A stretch of 64,000 nt of DNA from Methanobrevibacter wolinii SH (GCF_000621965.1 NZ_JHWX01000014.1:1-64000), one strand, 5' to 3'. Counted from the first letter of the stretch, positions 22,264 through 30,827 are shown. Notes: a model not told the origin generated them from the sequence alone. Program-made: numbers and translations.

Positions 22264-23490
22264 ATGTTTTTATCAAAATTAATGCCTCTTAATGAAGCAG
22301 TTTCTAAACTCAATGATAATCAGAAATTTACAGATACTGAGAAAATAAGTATTGATGAAGCTTATATGAGAGTTTTAGCTGAAGATATTAAATCTTTTCA
22401 TAATTCTCCACCATTTGATAAATCTGCAATGGATGGTTATGCTCTTATAGCTGAAAACACATTTGGTGCATCTAATAATGTTCATAAAGATTTTAAAATC
22501 ATTGATAAAATTGGTGCTGGTGATTTTTCAAATAAAACAGTTCATGATGGTGAAGCAATTTCTATATCTACAGGTGCACCTATACCTGATGGAGCAAATG
22601 CTGTTATTATGGTAGAGTATACTTCTTCTAATGGTGATACTTTAACTATTCACTCACAAGTTACTCCTGGTGAAAATGTAAGTCCTAAAGCAGAGGATAT
22701 TAGTAAAGGTGATGTTGTTTTAAAATCAAACACTTTAATTCGTCCTCAAGAATTAGGTTTAATTGCATCTGCAGGTTATAATGAAATTGAAGTATTTAAA
22801 AAACCGAATATTAAAGTTATTATTACTGGTAATGAATTAGTAGAACCTTCTAAAGAATTAGAAACTAAATCTAAGATTATAAACTCTAATAAGTATACAA
22901 TTGCAGCATTAGTCAAAAGTGCTGGTGCAAATGTTACAGTATCTCATGCACATGATAATTTTGATGAAGTTAAAGAAGCAATTGATAGTGCAAGTAAAGA
23001 ATATGATGTTGTTATTACAACAGGTGGTACTGCAGTAAGTGATGGGGATGTTGTTCTTGATGCAGTAGAGGATCTTGGAGAGATTCTTTTCCATGGTGTT
23101 GCAATGAGACCTGGAAAACCTGCAGGTGCAGGAATCGTTAATGATACTCCTATATTTACATTATCTGGTCAACCTGTTGCAGCAATGAGTCAATTTGATA
23201 TATTTGCAAGAACTTATATTATGAAAATGCAAGGTATTAAAGATTATGAATTTAATATAGTTAAAAGAAAATCTCAGTTAAAGATACCATCAACTTTAGG
23301 ACGCACTGATTTTATTAGAACTAATGCAGATAATATTCATGCTCGCCATATCTTAAATAGAGGTTCTGGTATTATAAGAAGTATGGTTGAAGCAAATAGT
23401 TATATTATAATTGATGAAAATAATGAGGGTATTGAAAAAGGAGATTCTGTTGATTTAGTATTTTTTGATTCTATGAATTGGAATGCTTGA
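22264..23490 (+). CDS. moeA: Molybdopterin molybdenumtransferase MoeA
   Basis: Inserts molybdate (or tungstate) into adenylylated molybdopterin to give the active cofactor, needed by formylmethanofuran dehydrogenase and similar enzymes. The 408 residues show the N-terminal PPFDKSAMDGYAL, STGAPIPDGANAVIMVEY near 115-130, the MoeA/MogA catalytic ITTGGTAVSDGDVV near 250, and GVAMRPGKPAGAG near 280. The ATG at 22264 is taken as start; the in-frame TTG at 22252 precedes a GGGATGT ribosome binding site. Its presence helps to place the organism outside Methanosphaera stadtmanae. The next gene begins 14 bp after it. Confidence 0.94.
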   Translation: MFLSKLMPLNEAVSKLNDNQKFTDTEKISIDEAYMRVLAEDIKSFHNSPPFDKSAMDGYALIAENTFGASNNVHKDFKIIDKIGAGDFSNKTVHDGEAISISTGAPIPDGANAVIMVEYTSSNGDTLTIHSQVTPGENVSPKAEDISKGDVVLKSNTLIRPQELGLIASAGYNEIEVFKKPNIKVIITGNELVEPSKELETKSKIINSNKYTIAALVKSAGANVTVSHAHDNFDEVKEAIDSASKEYDVVITTGGTAVSDGDVVLDAVEDLGEILFHGVAMRPGKPAGAGIVNDTPIFTLSGQPVAAMSQFDIFARTYIMKMQGIKDYEFNIVKRKSQLKIPSTLGRTDFIRTNADNIHARHILNRGSGIIRSMVEANSYIIIDENNEGIEKGDSVDLVFFDSMNWNA

Positions 23491-23504
23491 TTTAGGTGAA
23501 TATT

Positions 23505-24215
23505 ATGGGAAATAGTCTTTTTAATTTTATTTTAAACAAAAGTAATAGTTATAACTATTATAAAAGAGAACATGATAACTTAATAAAAGAAAATAATAAT
23601 CTTAAAAAACAAATTTCTTCTTTAAATAATCGTGTAAGTGAACTTGAAAAGAATATTCGAGCTCCTTCTAATTTTCCAGGAAGATTTCTAACAAAGGAGG
23701 ATGTTTTAACAAAGTTCAATGAAACTTATTATGGTGCATCAAGATGGGATAAATTCTATCAAGAAATGGTTGAGGTTTTATCTAGGATGGATGATGTTCA
23801 TAAAATATTAGAATTTGGTCCTTATAAAGCACCTCTTGTTGAAAATGAGGATGTTATTGATCTTATGGATCGTTCAGAGTATTTCCCATTTAATATTAAT
23901 AAAGTAATTGTTCATGATTGTACTAAATTTCCTTATCCTATTAAAGATAAAGAGTATGATCTTGTTATTTTATCTCAAGTTCTTGAACACTTTGGTATTA
24001 TGGGTGAACAAACTGAAGTTTTTAAAGAATTAGCTAGGATTTCAAAAAGAGCAGTTATTGCCTTACCTTATAAATGGTTTAGTCCATTTGCAAGAGATCA
24101 TCACATGATTGATGAGAAAGTTTTTGATTCTTGGCAAGGTGAATTTAAGTATTCTTATCAAAATATTAATACTAAAAATCAAACAATTTTAAGAATATAT
24201 GATTTTGAAGATTAA
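23505..24215 (+). CDS. SAM-dependent methyltransferase with N-terminal coiled coil
   Basis: 236-residue class I methyltransferase of unknown substrate. Residues about 5-20 read FNFILNKSNSYNYYKREHD, followed by an Asn/Lys/Glu-rich coiled coil to about 55. The C-terminal part has a Rossmann-type glycine-poor motif ILEFGPYKAPLV, then DLVILSQVLEHFG, the usual post-motif II EH pair of type-11 methyltransferases. It begins 14 bp after moeA, with AGGTGAAT before ATG 23505. The opening motif is shared with the methyltransferase at 26565, suggesting a common partner or address. A role in glycan or lipid modification is possible but inferred. Confidence 0.72.
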   Translation: MGNSLFNFILNKSNSYNYYKREHDNLIKENNNLKKQISSLNNRVSELEKNIRAPSNFPGRFLTKEDVLTKFNETYYGASRWDKFYQEMVEVLSRMDDVHKILEFGPYKAPLVENEDVIDLMDRSEYFPFNINKVIVHDCTKFPYPIKDKEYDLVILSQVLEHFGIMGEQTEVFKELARISKRAVIALPYKWFSPFARDHHMIDEKVFDSWQGEFKYSYQNINTKNQTILRIYDFED

Positions 24216-24253
24216 ATATATAATCATTAAATATTCTTTAATTATTTTTAATC

Positions 24254-24354
24254 TGTTGAAATCCTATTTTTTATAAAAATTTAAACAGTATTTAATGTAT
24301 GAAAATCCATTTTAAGAAAGTTTATTCTAAAAATTTTGAGGATTTCAACAAAGC
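24254..24354 (+). repeat. Miniature inverted-repeat element, copy 2
   Basis: About 101 bp beginning TGTTGAAATCCTATTTTTTA and ending GAGGATTTCAACAAAG. The ends are inverted repeats (TGTTGAAATCCT against AGGATTTCAACA). The interior TTTTTTATAAAAATTTAAAC and TTTTAAGAAAGTTTATTC match copies 1 and 3. It has no coding capacity of its own; an 80-codon hydrophobic frame starting at 24299 runs out of its right half and is considered spurious. Confidence 0.85.
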
Positions 24355-24377
24355 CATTATTTTAAATATTCTAATTA

Positions 24378-24476
24378 TTTTTAACTTATTTTTAGTATCT
24401 TTTTTATTTTTAGTTTATTTTTTTAGTTGTGTTTTAATATTTTTTAACTTATTTTTAGTATCTTTTTTATTTTTAT
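24378..24476. repeat. 63-bp direct repeat, two copies
   Basis: TTTTTAACTTATTTTTAGTA at 24378 recurs at 24441, continuing TCTTTTTTATTTTTA in both. It lies in the 453-bp gap between the coiled-coil methyltransferase and the protease, which otherwise holds only the inverted-repeat element and AT-rich sequence. Confidence 0.7.
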
Positions 24477-24668
24477 TGTGTTTTATTTATTTTTTAGCTT
24501 ATTTCTATTTTCTTTTTTTAATTTTTAGAAAATTTATATAATATAAATAATAAAAATTAACTATATTTTTAGCTTTGTTAAATAGTATATTCTTAATTTA
24601 TTTTTTTTAAATTAAAATTATGAAATTCAAAGTTTTTATTATTTATTAAATTATTATTAAGTGATATT

Positions 24669-25832
24669 GTGAATGGTATATGGTATTATGTATTTGGTTT
24701 TATTCTTGTATGGACCATTTTAGCATTATATAAAATGTATCATGAAGACTCAAACTTAGAAATGGGTTTTCCAATAATTATGTGGAGAACTCATAAATTT
24801 ATAGATTTTATAGATAAACTTGCTAAAAAAGCCCCTAGGTTTTGGAAATGGTATATGAATATAGGTATTGTTATATGTTTTGGTGCAATGGCATTGATGA
24901 CATATATTTTAATAATATCTCTTGGAACAGTTACAAAAACTCCATCTGTATCTATTCTTATTCCTGGTGTTGATATTCCAGGTTCTCCTATTTTCATTCC
25001 ATTCTTATCTGGATTTATTGCACTTGTCCTTTTACTAATTGTACATGAATTTTCACATGGTATTCTTGCAAGGGTAGAAAATATTGATGTTAAATCAATG
25101 GGTTTATTGTTATTTTTTATAATTCCTGGTGCATTTGTAGAACCTGATGAAGAACAAGTACTTAAAGCTTCAAGAATAAGCAAACTTAGAATACTTGCAG
25201 CAGGATCAATGGCGAATATTGTTCTTGCAGTAATTGCTTTACTTGTATTTGCATTACTTGCTAATTGTGTGATTCCTACAGTTTATGATCAAGAAGGAGT
25301 TGAAGTAACACAAATCGTGAATAATGCTCCTGCAGTAGGTCATATTAGTAAAGGGGAACTTTTAACTGGAATTAATAATAAAACTATTAAAAATTCAACA
25401 GATTATGTTAATGCTGTCCATAATTTAAGTCCTAATACTACAGTTAAACTGAAAACGAATAAAGGAAATTCTAAATTTAAATTAGGTGAAAATCCTAATA
25501 ATAAATCTATTGGTTATATGGGTATTAGATGTCAAGAACATTTTGTAATTAAAGAAAATATTAAAAATACATATGGTGATATTTTACCTTGGTTCTGGTT
25601 AAGTTTAGAAGATTTATTTAAATGGATTTATATAATTAACCTTTCAGTAGGTTTATTTAATTTACTTCCAATGAAACCATTAGATGGTGGAAAAATGTTT
25701 GAAGAATTATTATCTTATAGATTATCTGAAGATAATACTTATTTAATTACATTATTCACTTCAGTTTTTATTGCTATGGTAATTATTGCTAGTCTTATTA
25801 TTGGTATTTTAGTTGGATTTAAAATTATTTAA
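24669..25832 (+). CDS. Site-2 protease family (M50) membrane metalloprotease
   Basis: Intramembrane zinc metalloprotease, 387 residues, of the S2P/RseP-like M50 family. Hydrophobic segments lie at about 1-20, 65-90 and 110-130, then the zinc-binding HEFSHG at about 126-131 inside a helix. A PDZ-like domain (about 215-280) follows VTQIVNNAPAVGHISKGELL. The third zinc ligand motif is NLLPMKPLDGGKMF near 335. Helices continue to the C-terminus. Start is GTG 24669, preceded by AAGTGAT; no ATG lies nearby in frame. The substrate is unknown; relatives release membrane-bound regulators. It is flanked by inverted-repeat elements on both sides. Confidence 0.9.
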   Translation: MNGIWYYVFGFILVWTILALYKMYHEDSNLEMGFPIIMWRTHKFIDFIDKLAKKAPRFWKWYMNIGIVICFGAMALMTYILIISLGTVTKTPSVSILIPGVDIPGSPIFIPFLSGFIALVLLLIVHEFSHGILARVENIDVKSMGLLLFFIIPGAFVEPDEEQVLKASRISKLRILAAGSMANIVLAVIALLVFALLANCVIPTVYDQEGVEVTQIVNNAPAVGHISKGELLTGINNKTIKNSTDYVNAVHNLSPNTTVKLKTNKGNSKFKLGENPNNKSIGYMGIRCQEHFVIKENIKNTYGDILPWFWLSLEDLFKWIYIINLSVGLFNLLPMKPLDGGKMFEELLSYRLSEDNTYLITLFTSVFIAMVIIASLIIGILVGFKII

Positions 25833-25852
25833 CTCTATTTTTTTATTTTTTT

Positions 25853-25956
25853 GGTTTGTTGAATTTATTTATTATAAAAATTTAAACAATAATTAATGTT
25901 TGAAAATCAATTTTAAGAAAATTTATTTAAAAGATTTTGAGGATTTCAACAAAGCC
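25853..25956 (+). repeat. Miniature inverted-repeat element, copy 3
   Basis: 104 bp from GGTTTGTTGAATTTAT to GATTTCAACAAAGCC, the best-preserved copy in this orientation. The ends pair as GGTTTGTTGAA against TTCAACAAAGCC with one mismatch. Its interior (TTATAAAAATTTAAACAAT, TTGAAAATCAATTTTAAGAA) closely matches the reverse complement of the element at 35769. Confidence 0.88.
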
Positions 25957-26564
25957 TATTTTTTATTAAATTTATTTTTTCTAGTTTAACCTATTTTTAG
26001 AATAAGTTTTTTATAAAAATTTAAACAGTATTTAGTATTTTAAAATTAAATTTAATAAGTTTATTCTAAAATCATGAGGATTAAATCAATTTCATTTTTA
26101 TTAAAAATTAAAACAATATTTTATTGACTTAAAATTTATAAAGATATATATTTTTTTAATCTAAAATATTAAATTTTAAATAGGGATTATTTTTAATAAA
26201 CTTATTTAAAGATTCTTTAAGTGATTTTATTTTTTAAAAATTTTATAAAACGTATATATTTTAATTAATATATCTACATTACAAATATCAATAAATATAT
26301 TTTAATATTTAGGATTAATTTAATTAAAAATTTATTAAATTAAAGTAAATAAATTTAAATCAATATTATAATATTTAATGTAAATTTTAATATATTATAA
26401 TAAATTATTATTAAAAAAATTAGTAAATCTATATTAATAAATTATATATGATATTTTATTTATAATATAAATTGATATTATTGAAAGATTATGATATTAT
26501 TTAAATATTATTCTAAAAATCATATGATTTCGACAAAGTTATTAATTAAAGTGAGGGGGTTATT
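25957..26564. other. Non-coding stretch with element fragments
   Basis: Over 600 bp, extremely AT-rich. It contains degenerate copy 4 of the inverted-repeat element and a 3'-half fragment (TATTCTAAAAATCATATGATTTCGACAAAG, in two matching pieces around 26508-26538) 25 bp before the next gene. No open frame with a ribosome binding site is seen in it. Confidence 0.5.
25986..26090 (+). repeat. Degenerate inverted-repeat element, copy 4
   Basis: The stretch with TTTTTTATAAAAATTTAAAC (from about 26007), TTTAATAAGTTTATTC and CATGAGGATTAAATC follows the same order as copies 1-3 but with altered ends. It lies 30 bp after copy 3 and appears to be a decayed tandem neighbour. Confidence 0.6.
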
Positions 26565-27398
26565 ATGGGTATTAAAAATTATTTATTATCTAGAAGTAAT
26601 AGTTTTCAATATTATAAAAATAATAATATTAAATTAAATAAGGATATTGATAATCTTAAAAAACAAATTGAAATTTGTAGAAAAAATAATAATTTACTTA
26701 ACGAATCAATTAATGATGTTGTTTCAAGTGGTATAGAACGTTTTTGTCCTATATGTAATAAAAAAGTTCCTTTTTTTACAGTGATTAATGGTAGAAAACA
26801 TGCATCATGTCCTAGTTGTCACTCTTTTGAAAGGACAAGACTTCTCTTTTATTATATTAAAAAATATTATAATGATATCTTTAATTTAAAAGAAAATAAA
26901 AAACTATTACATTTTGCTCCAGAAAAACAATTGTTTTCTATTTTTAGTAGATTAAATAATCTTGATTATTGGCCAGTAGATATTGATTCTAATAATAATA
27001 TTAGAAAACAGGTAGATATGTGCGATATTCCTTTTGATGATGATTATTTTGATTTTATTATTTCTTGTCATGTTTTAGAACATATTCCTAATGATATAAA
27101 AGCTATGTCTGAATTGTATAGGGTTGTTAAATCAGATGGTGTGGTATTTTTAATGGTTCCATTATTTAGAGATTTAGATAAAACATTTGAAAATGAGGAG
27201 TATAATACTGATGAATTAAGAACTAAATATTTTGGTCAGAAGGATCATGTTCGTAAATATGCTATGGATTTTAAAGATAGGTTAGAATCAGTAGGTTTTA
27301 ATGTTAGTACTTTTGGTCCAGAAGATATTGATAAGAATTTAGTTGTAAAATATGGTGTTTCAAATAAAAATGATATTGTTTTTATTTGTAAAAAATAG
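26565..27398 (+). CDS. Zinc-ribbon SAM-dependent methyltransferase with N-terminal coiled coil
   Basis: 277-residue protein in three parts. Residues 5-16 read NYLLSRSNSFQYYK and lead into an Asn/Lys-rich coiled coil to about 50. A four-cysteine ribbon follows (CPICNKKVPF and CPSCHSFERTRL, about 63-92). A class I methyltransferase domain then shows LLHFAPEKQL, the acidic PVDID after strand 2, and DFIISCHVLEHIPND near 175. The ribosome binding site GAGGGGG is very strong. The opening motif is shared with the methyltransferase at 23505. Zinc-ribbon type-11 methyltransferases of this plan occur in surface-glycan loci, but the substrate here is unknown. Confidence 0.75.
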   Translation: MGIKNYLLSRSNSFQYYKNNNIKLNKDIDNLKKQIEICRKNNNLLNESINDVVSSGIERFCPICNKKVPFFTVINGRKHASCPSCHSFERTRLLFYYIKKYYNDIFNLKENKKLLHFAPEKQLFSIFSRLNNLDYWPVDIDSNNNIRKQVDMCDIPFDDDYFDFIISCHVLEHIPNDIKAMSELYRVVKSDGVVFLMVPLFRDLDKTFENEEYNTDELRTKYFGQKDHVRKYAMDFKDRLESVGFNVSTFGPEDIDKNLVVKYGVSNKNDIVFICKK

Positions 27399-27600
27399 TT
27401 TATCTTTTATTTATTAAAAATTTTTTTTATTTAATCTTACTTTTTTAAATCATTAATTTTATAATATAAATTTATTTTTAATTAATTTATTGAAATTTTT
27501 AATCTATAAAAATAAAGATTTTTGAAATTAAATTTTAAATAAAATAGTTTAAGAAAATTAAATCTTTAAAATATTTTTAATAATAACTATTAAATTTTAT

Positions 27601-27660
27601 AAAAAAAGTTGAAATCTATAAAAAATTTTTAAAAAAAAGAAAAAATTAGAAAAAATTAAA
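27601..27660 (-). terminator. Oligo-U tracts after rubrerythrin
   Basis: Read on the minus strand, the sequence directly after the rubrerythrin stop contains TTTTTT, TTTTTT and TTTTTTTT in quick succession, the usual signal for archaeal transcription termination. No hairpin is needed or seen. Confidence 0.5.
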
Positions 27661-27661
27661 T

Positions 27662-28075
27662 CTAGAAGTATCTTTCGATAATTCCTTCTAAGATTTTAGC
27701 ATGACGTCCTTCGTCTTTAGAACTTTCTCTAAAGAAGTCAGCTGCATCTTCTAAGTTTGCTGCTTTAGCTTTTTCAGAAGCTTCTCTTTTTTCTACATTA
27801 GCTTTTTGTTCACCATCTAACATCATGTCAATGTTTTCTTTTAAGGTTGGTTTGATTACAGCGTTCATTTCAGCAAATCTTGCTGCATGTTCTGCTTCTT
27901 CCCATGCAAGTCTTTTGAAAACTTCAGCTAATTCGCCATAACCTTCTCTAGATGCTTGTCTAGACATTGCTAAGTACATACCTACTTCTGAAGTTTCTCC
28001 TTTAAAGTTTCCTGCTACGTCTTTTTCTACATCAGTACCTACAGTAGTACCAATTTTATGAATATATTTTACCAT
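27662..28075 (-). CDS. rbr: Rubrerythrin (diiron domain only)
   Basis: Non-heme diiron protein that reduces hydrogen peroxide, protecting this anaerobe from oxidants. The 137 residues form a four-helix ferritin-like domain with the paired iron ligands: a first-helix Glu ([10 protein letters not shown]), EEAEHAARF near 56-64, a third-helix Glu and [11 protein letters not shown] near 121-131. The C-terminal rubredoxin domain of full-length rubrerythrins is missing, so an external electron donor is needed. GAGGTAATATA precedes the ATG. fprA lies 201 bp upstream on the same strand and msvR beyond it, making an oxidative-stress module. C-ended codons suggest strong expression. Confidence 0.93.
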   Translation of the reverse strand: MVKYIHKIGTTVGTDVEKDVAGNFKGETSEVGMYLAMSRQASREGYGELAEVFKRLAWEEAEHAARFAEMNAVIKPTLKENIDMMLDGEQKANVEKREASEKAKAANLEDAADFFRESSKDEGRHAKILEGIIERYF

Positions 28076-28245
28076 TATATTACCTCACATTTATATATGT
28101 ACTTTATCTAACTTAAAGTTTTTTAAATTTTTAATTTCTTAATATGATTTTATATTGATAATTTATTTAGTATTTTAGTAAATTAGTTTATTAATTAAAT
28201 AATGTTTCAATTGTATGGATTAAACATTATTCTTTATAAAATAGA

Positions 28246-28270
28246 TTAAGAGATTAGGATAATCTCTTAA
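28246..28270 (-). terminator. fprA terminator hairpin
   Basis: On the plus strand TTAAGAGATT (28246-28255), loop AGGAT, AATCTCTTAA (28261-28270): a perfect 10-bp stem six bases beyond the fprA stop codon. TCTATTTTAT follows on the minus strand. It separates fprA from rubrerythrin, which therefore probably has its own promoter in the next 170 bp. Confidence 0.65.
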
Positions 28271-28276
28271 TTAAAT

Positions 28277-29509
28277 CTATAAATCAAGTTTTTTAGCTTC
28301 TTGAACTAATTTTCTACCTAATTCATAGCTGTCTATTTTTTCATCTTCAGTTGGGATATAGTAAATTTCATCAGTATCAACAACATCGAATCCACAACTG
28401 TTTAATTCATCTTTTAAGAATTCAACGGTTCCACCTTTACCTCCCATTGATCCAAAGGTAACTGCTGGTCTTTTGAATCCGGTTCTGTTAAAGTGTAAAC
28501 CTTTTAAGTAGTACATTAAGTCTCCAAGACTTGGGTATGGTGCATCGTTAATTGTTGGTGCTCCAATTGCAACTGCTTTACTTGTTAATATACTTTTTAC
28601 GATTTCACTTCTTTCATCTTCATGTAAGAAGAACATTTCTACATCGTAACCTTCTGCCATTGCACCTTCAGCAACTTCATGCGCCATGGTCTGGGTAGAG
28701 TAATGCATAGTATCATATACAATGGTTACTTTATCTTCAGCTGCTTTTCCAGTTGCCCAGTTACTATATGCATTAATAACTTTCATTGGGTCAGTCCATA
28801 TTTGACCATGGGAAGGAGCAATCATTTTAATTTTATCAAGTAATCCAAGATCGATGATTTCATCGAATTTTTTAAGTACTAAATTTGAAAGTGGTGTGAT
28901 TAAATTTGCATAGAATTTTTGTGCTCCATCCATAAGTACTTCTTCTGGAATGTCGGTATCAAATCTTTTTGAGTAGCATAAATGTTGACCAAATGCATCG
29001 TTAGGGAATAATATTCCATCTTCAACAAGTAATGTAAACATACTATCTGGCCAATGGAGTAAAAATGCATCTAAAAATGCTAAAGTTCTTCCACCAATTT
29101 CTAAACTGTCTCCAGTTCCAACGGTTTTGAAATCTGCTCCTTCTAATTTAGGGTAGTGTTTTAATAAACCTTTTACTGCAATTTCACTACAGTAAATAGG
29201 TGCTTCAGGGAATCTTTTATGTAAATCATATAAAACTCCACTGTGATCTTTTTCAACATGGTTTTGTACAATGACATCGACTTTTACATCTTTTCCTTCT
29301 TGTTCAAATGCATCGTCTATACGTGCCATAATTTCTTCAGTTTTACCTGGGTAAGCATTATCAATTACAACATTTTTGTCTTCACCAAATACAAGGTAAG
29401 CATTGTAAGTTGTTCCATCTAAGGTGTATCCGTGGTAAGTTCTAATATCCCAGTCGATTACACCAATCCAGTATACTCCGTCTGCAATTTTTTGAGCTTT
29501 AGCTTTCAT
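28277..29509 (-). CDS. fprA: Coenzyme F420H2 oxidase (A-type flavoprotein FprA)
   Basis: Reduces O2 to water with electrons from reduced F420, an oxygen-defence enzyme of methanogens. The 410 residues comprise an N-terminal metallo-beta-lactamase-like diiron domain ([13 protein letters not shown] with the H-x-E-x-D-H ligands near 82-92, [10 protein letters not shown] near 150, and PSHGQIW near 230) and a C-terminal flavodoxin domain from about 255 ([20 protein letters not shown], then [19 protein letters not shown] and FGSMGGKGG). Length is standard. TGTGAT precedes the ATG. The promoter has an MsvR-type operator (29538-29559), and msvR is divergently placed. Confidence 0.96.
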   Translation of the reverse strand: MKAKAQKIADGVYWIGVIDWDIRTYHGYTLDGTTYNAYLVFGEDKNVVIDNAYPGKTEEIMARIDDAFEQEGKDVKVDVIVQNHVEKDHSGVLYDLHKRFPEAPIYCSEIAVKGLLKHYPKLEGADFKTVGTGDSLEIGGRTLAFLDAFLLHWPDSMFTLLVEDGILFPNDAFGQHLCYSKRFDTDIPEEVLMDGAQKFYANLITPLSNLVLKKFDEIIDLGLLDKIKMIAPSHGQIWTDPMKVINAYSNWATGKAAEDKVTIVYDTMHYSTQTMAHEVAEGAMAEGYDVEMFFLHEDERSEIVKSILTSKAVAIGAPTINDAPYPSLGDLMYYLKGLHFNRTGFKRPAVTFGSMGGKGGTVEFLKDELNSCGFDVVDTDEIYYIPTEDEKIDSYELGRKLVQEAKKLDL

Positions 29510-29537
29510 AATATCACATTATTTAACTTTTAATCTT

Positions 29538-29559
29538 ATGTTCGTACTAATTCGAACAT
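29538..29559 (-). promoter_or_regulatory. Operator-like inverted repeat in the fprA promoter
   Basis: ATGTTCG (29538-29544), spacer TACTAATT and CGAACAT (29553-29559) form a perfect 7-bp inverted repeat, centred on TTCG-N8-CGAA. On the minus strand the TATA-like ACTTATAAAT (29561-29570) ends one base before it, so a protein bound here would cover the transcription start zone. TTCG-N-CGAA boxes are the reported recognition pattern of the methanogen regulator MsvR, whose homologue is encoded divergently at 30018. Confidence 0.75.
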
Positions 29560-29970
29560 TATTTATAAGTAGTTATACATATTATATAAATGTTTTTATT
29601 AATCTAGGTAAATTGAATTTTTTATTGAAAGTATTAAATTATTTATATATTTTAATAAAAATTTAAATAATTTTTAAAATAATAGATTAAATTTTAATAT
29701 TATTATAAATTTAAACCATTATATTAATAAAAATTAAATTATTTAATTTAAGTTAAATTATCTTATAATATAGCTTAAATCTAATAATCCTTAATTATTT
29801 ATTTTTTATAATTAATTGATTAAATAAATAAAAAGTTTAAGAAAAATAGTATTTTAATTTATTATTTTTAATTTTATCTTAAAATATTGTATATTGTATA
29901 AATTTATATAATATGATTAACATATATTGAATTAATTACAAACAATAAATATATTTTTTAATCATTTACT
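29560..29970. other. Divergent promoter region fprA/msvR
   Basis: About 410 bp of AT-rich sequence. Apart from the fprA TATA box at 29561-29570 I see no further TTCG/CGAA pair, and no gene. Confidence 0.4.
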
Positions 29971-30000
29971 TTTTATCATTTGGAAAAACATGATAAAAAA
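29971..30000 (+). promoter_or_regulatory. Inverted repeat just upstream of msvR
   Basis: TTTTTATCAT (29971-29980) and ATGATAAAAA (29991-30000) are exact inverted repeats separated by TTGGAAAAAC, ending 17 bp before the msvR start codon and just ahead of the ribosome binding site AGAGGTTG. It may be an autoregulatory operator or a leader hairpin. It does not contain the TTCG core of the fprA site. Confidence 0.5.
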
Positions 30001-30017
30001 TTTTAGAGGTTGTAAAA

Positions 30018-30827
30018 ATGATTAGCAATAATGTTGAGGGTAAAATATTAGACAAAACTAAACCAATACAAATTTTTTCTAAAAATGATGGTAGTGTTGG
30101 CGTTAATGTAGTAAAAAGTCCTGTTAAGCTTACAATTTTAGAAATGCTTAAAACTACTGATATGGAATTTGATGAAATTGTTGCTAATACTGGTAGATCT
30201 AAATCAACAATTTCTGTTCATCTTAAATCTTTACGTGAAAAAGGAGTTATTAATTATAGATTTAATCCTCAAGACAATCGTAAAAAGATTTTTTATATTA
30301 ATTCTAAATTTTTAGGTGAAATTAAACCATCTATACCTAAAGAATTAGATGAAAGAAAAGCAAATTACTTATTAGATAATATTATTAATACTGGTGATGA
30401 TTTTAATTTCTCATTATTATTATACCATACTTTAAGATCTACTTTAATTCAAGAAGGTTTTAATATAAATCCTATATTATATGAAACTGGATGTAATATT
30501 GGTAAAGCATTATTCTCTAAATTGTATGATGAAGATTTAAATAAATTTTTAGAAAATATTAAAAAATTTTGGGAAACAAAAGGTTTAGGTAAACTTAGTG
30601 TTGAAGTTGGAGATATAATTGTAGTCACTGCTGTTGACTGCTTTGAATGTGGTTTATTACCAAAAACAGGTAAACCTTCATGTTACTTAGATTCTGGTAT
30701 TCTTGAATCTTTATTTACTTCTTATTTCAATACTGATGTTGATGTAACTGAAATTCAGTGTTATACTATGGGAGATGAATGTTGTAAATTTACAATTGAA
30801 TCTTTAAATGATGAGTTTAACCTTTAA
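30018..30827 (+). CDS. msvR: MsvR-type redox transcription regulator (HTH plus V4R)
   Basis: 269-residue regulator. Residues about 35-105 form an ArsR-like winged helix (VKLTILEMLKTTDMEFDEIV, then TGRSKSTISVHLKSLREKG). The C-terminal half is a V4R (4-vinyl-reductase-like) domain with several cysteines: ETGCNIGKALF near 160, DCFECGLLP near 212 and CYTMGDECCKF near 255. In characterised methanogen MsvR proteins such cysteines act as a redox switch controlling the neighbouring F420H2 oxidase operon. Divergence from fprA and the operator in the fprA promoter match that arrangement. AGAGGTTG precedes ATG 30018. The specific name is inferred from domains and context. Confidence 0.85.
   Translation: MISNNVEGKILDKTKPIQIFSKNDGSVGVNVVKSPVKLTILEMLKTTDMEFDEIVANTGRSKSTISVHLKSLREKGVINYRFNPQDNRKKIFYINSKFLGEIKPSIPKELDERKANYLLDNIINTGDDFNFSLLLYHTLRSTLIQEGFNINPILYETGCNIGKALFSKLYDEDLNKFLENIKKFWETKGLGKLSVEVGDIIVVTAVDCFECGLLPKTGKPSCYLDSGILESLFTSYFNTDVDVTEIQCYTMGDECCKFTIESLNDEFNL

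Noticed and set aside
24299-24541. 80-codon hydrophobic frame that could be read as a small membrane protein
   Set aside because: It begins inside the inverted-repeat element and runs through a 63-bp tandem duplication; its internal repeat NLFLVSFLFL simply reflects that duplication, and no ribosome binding site is present.
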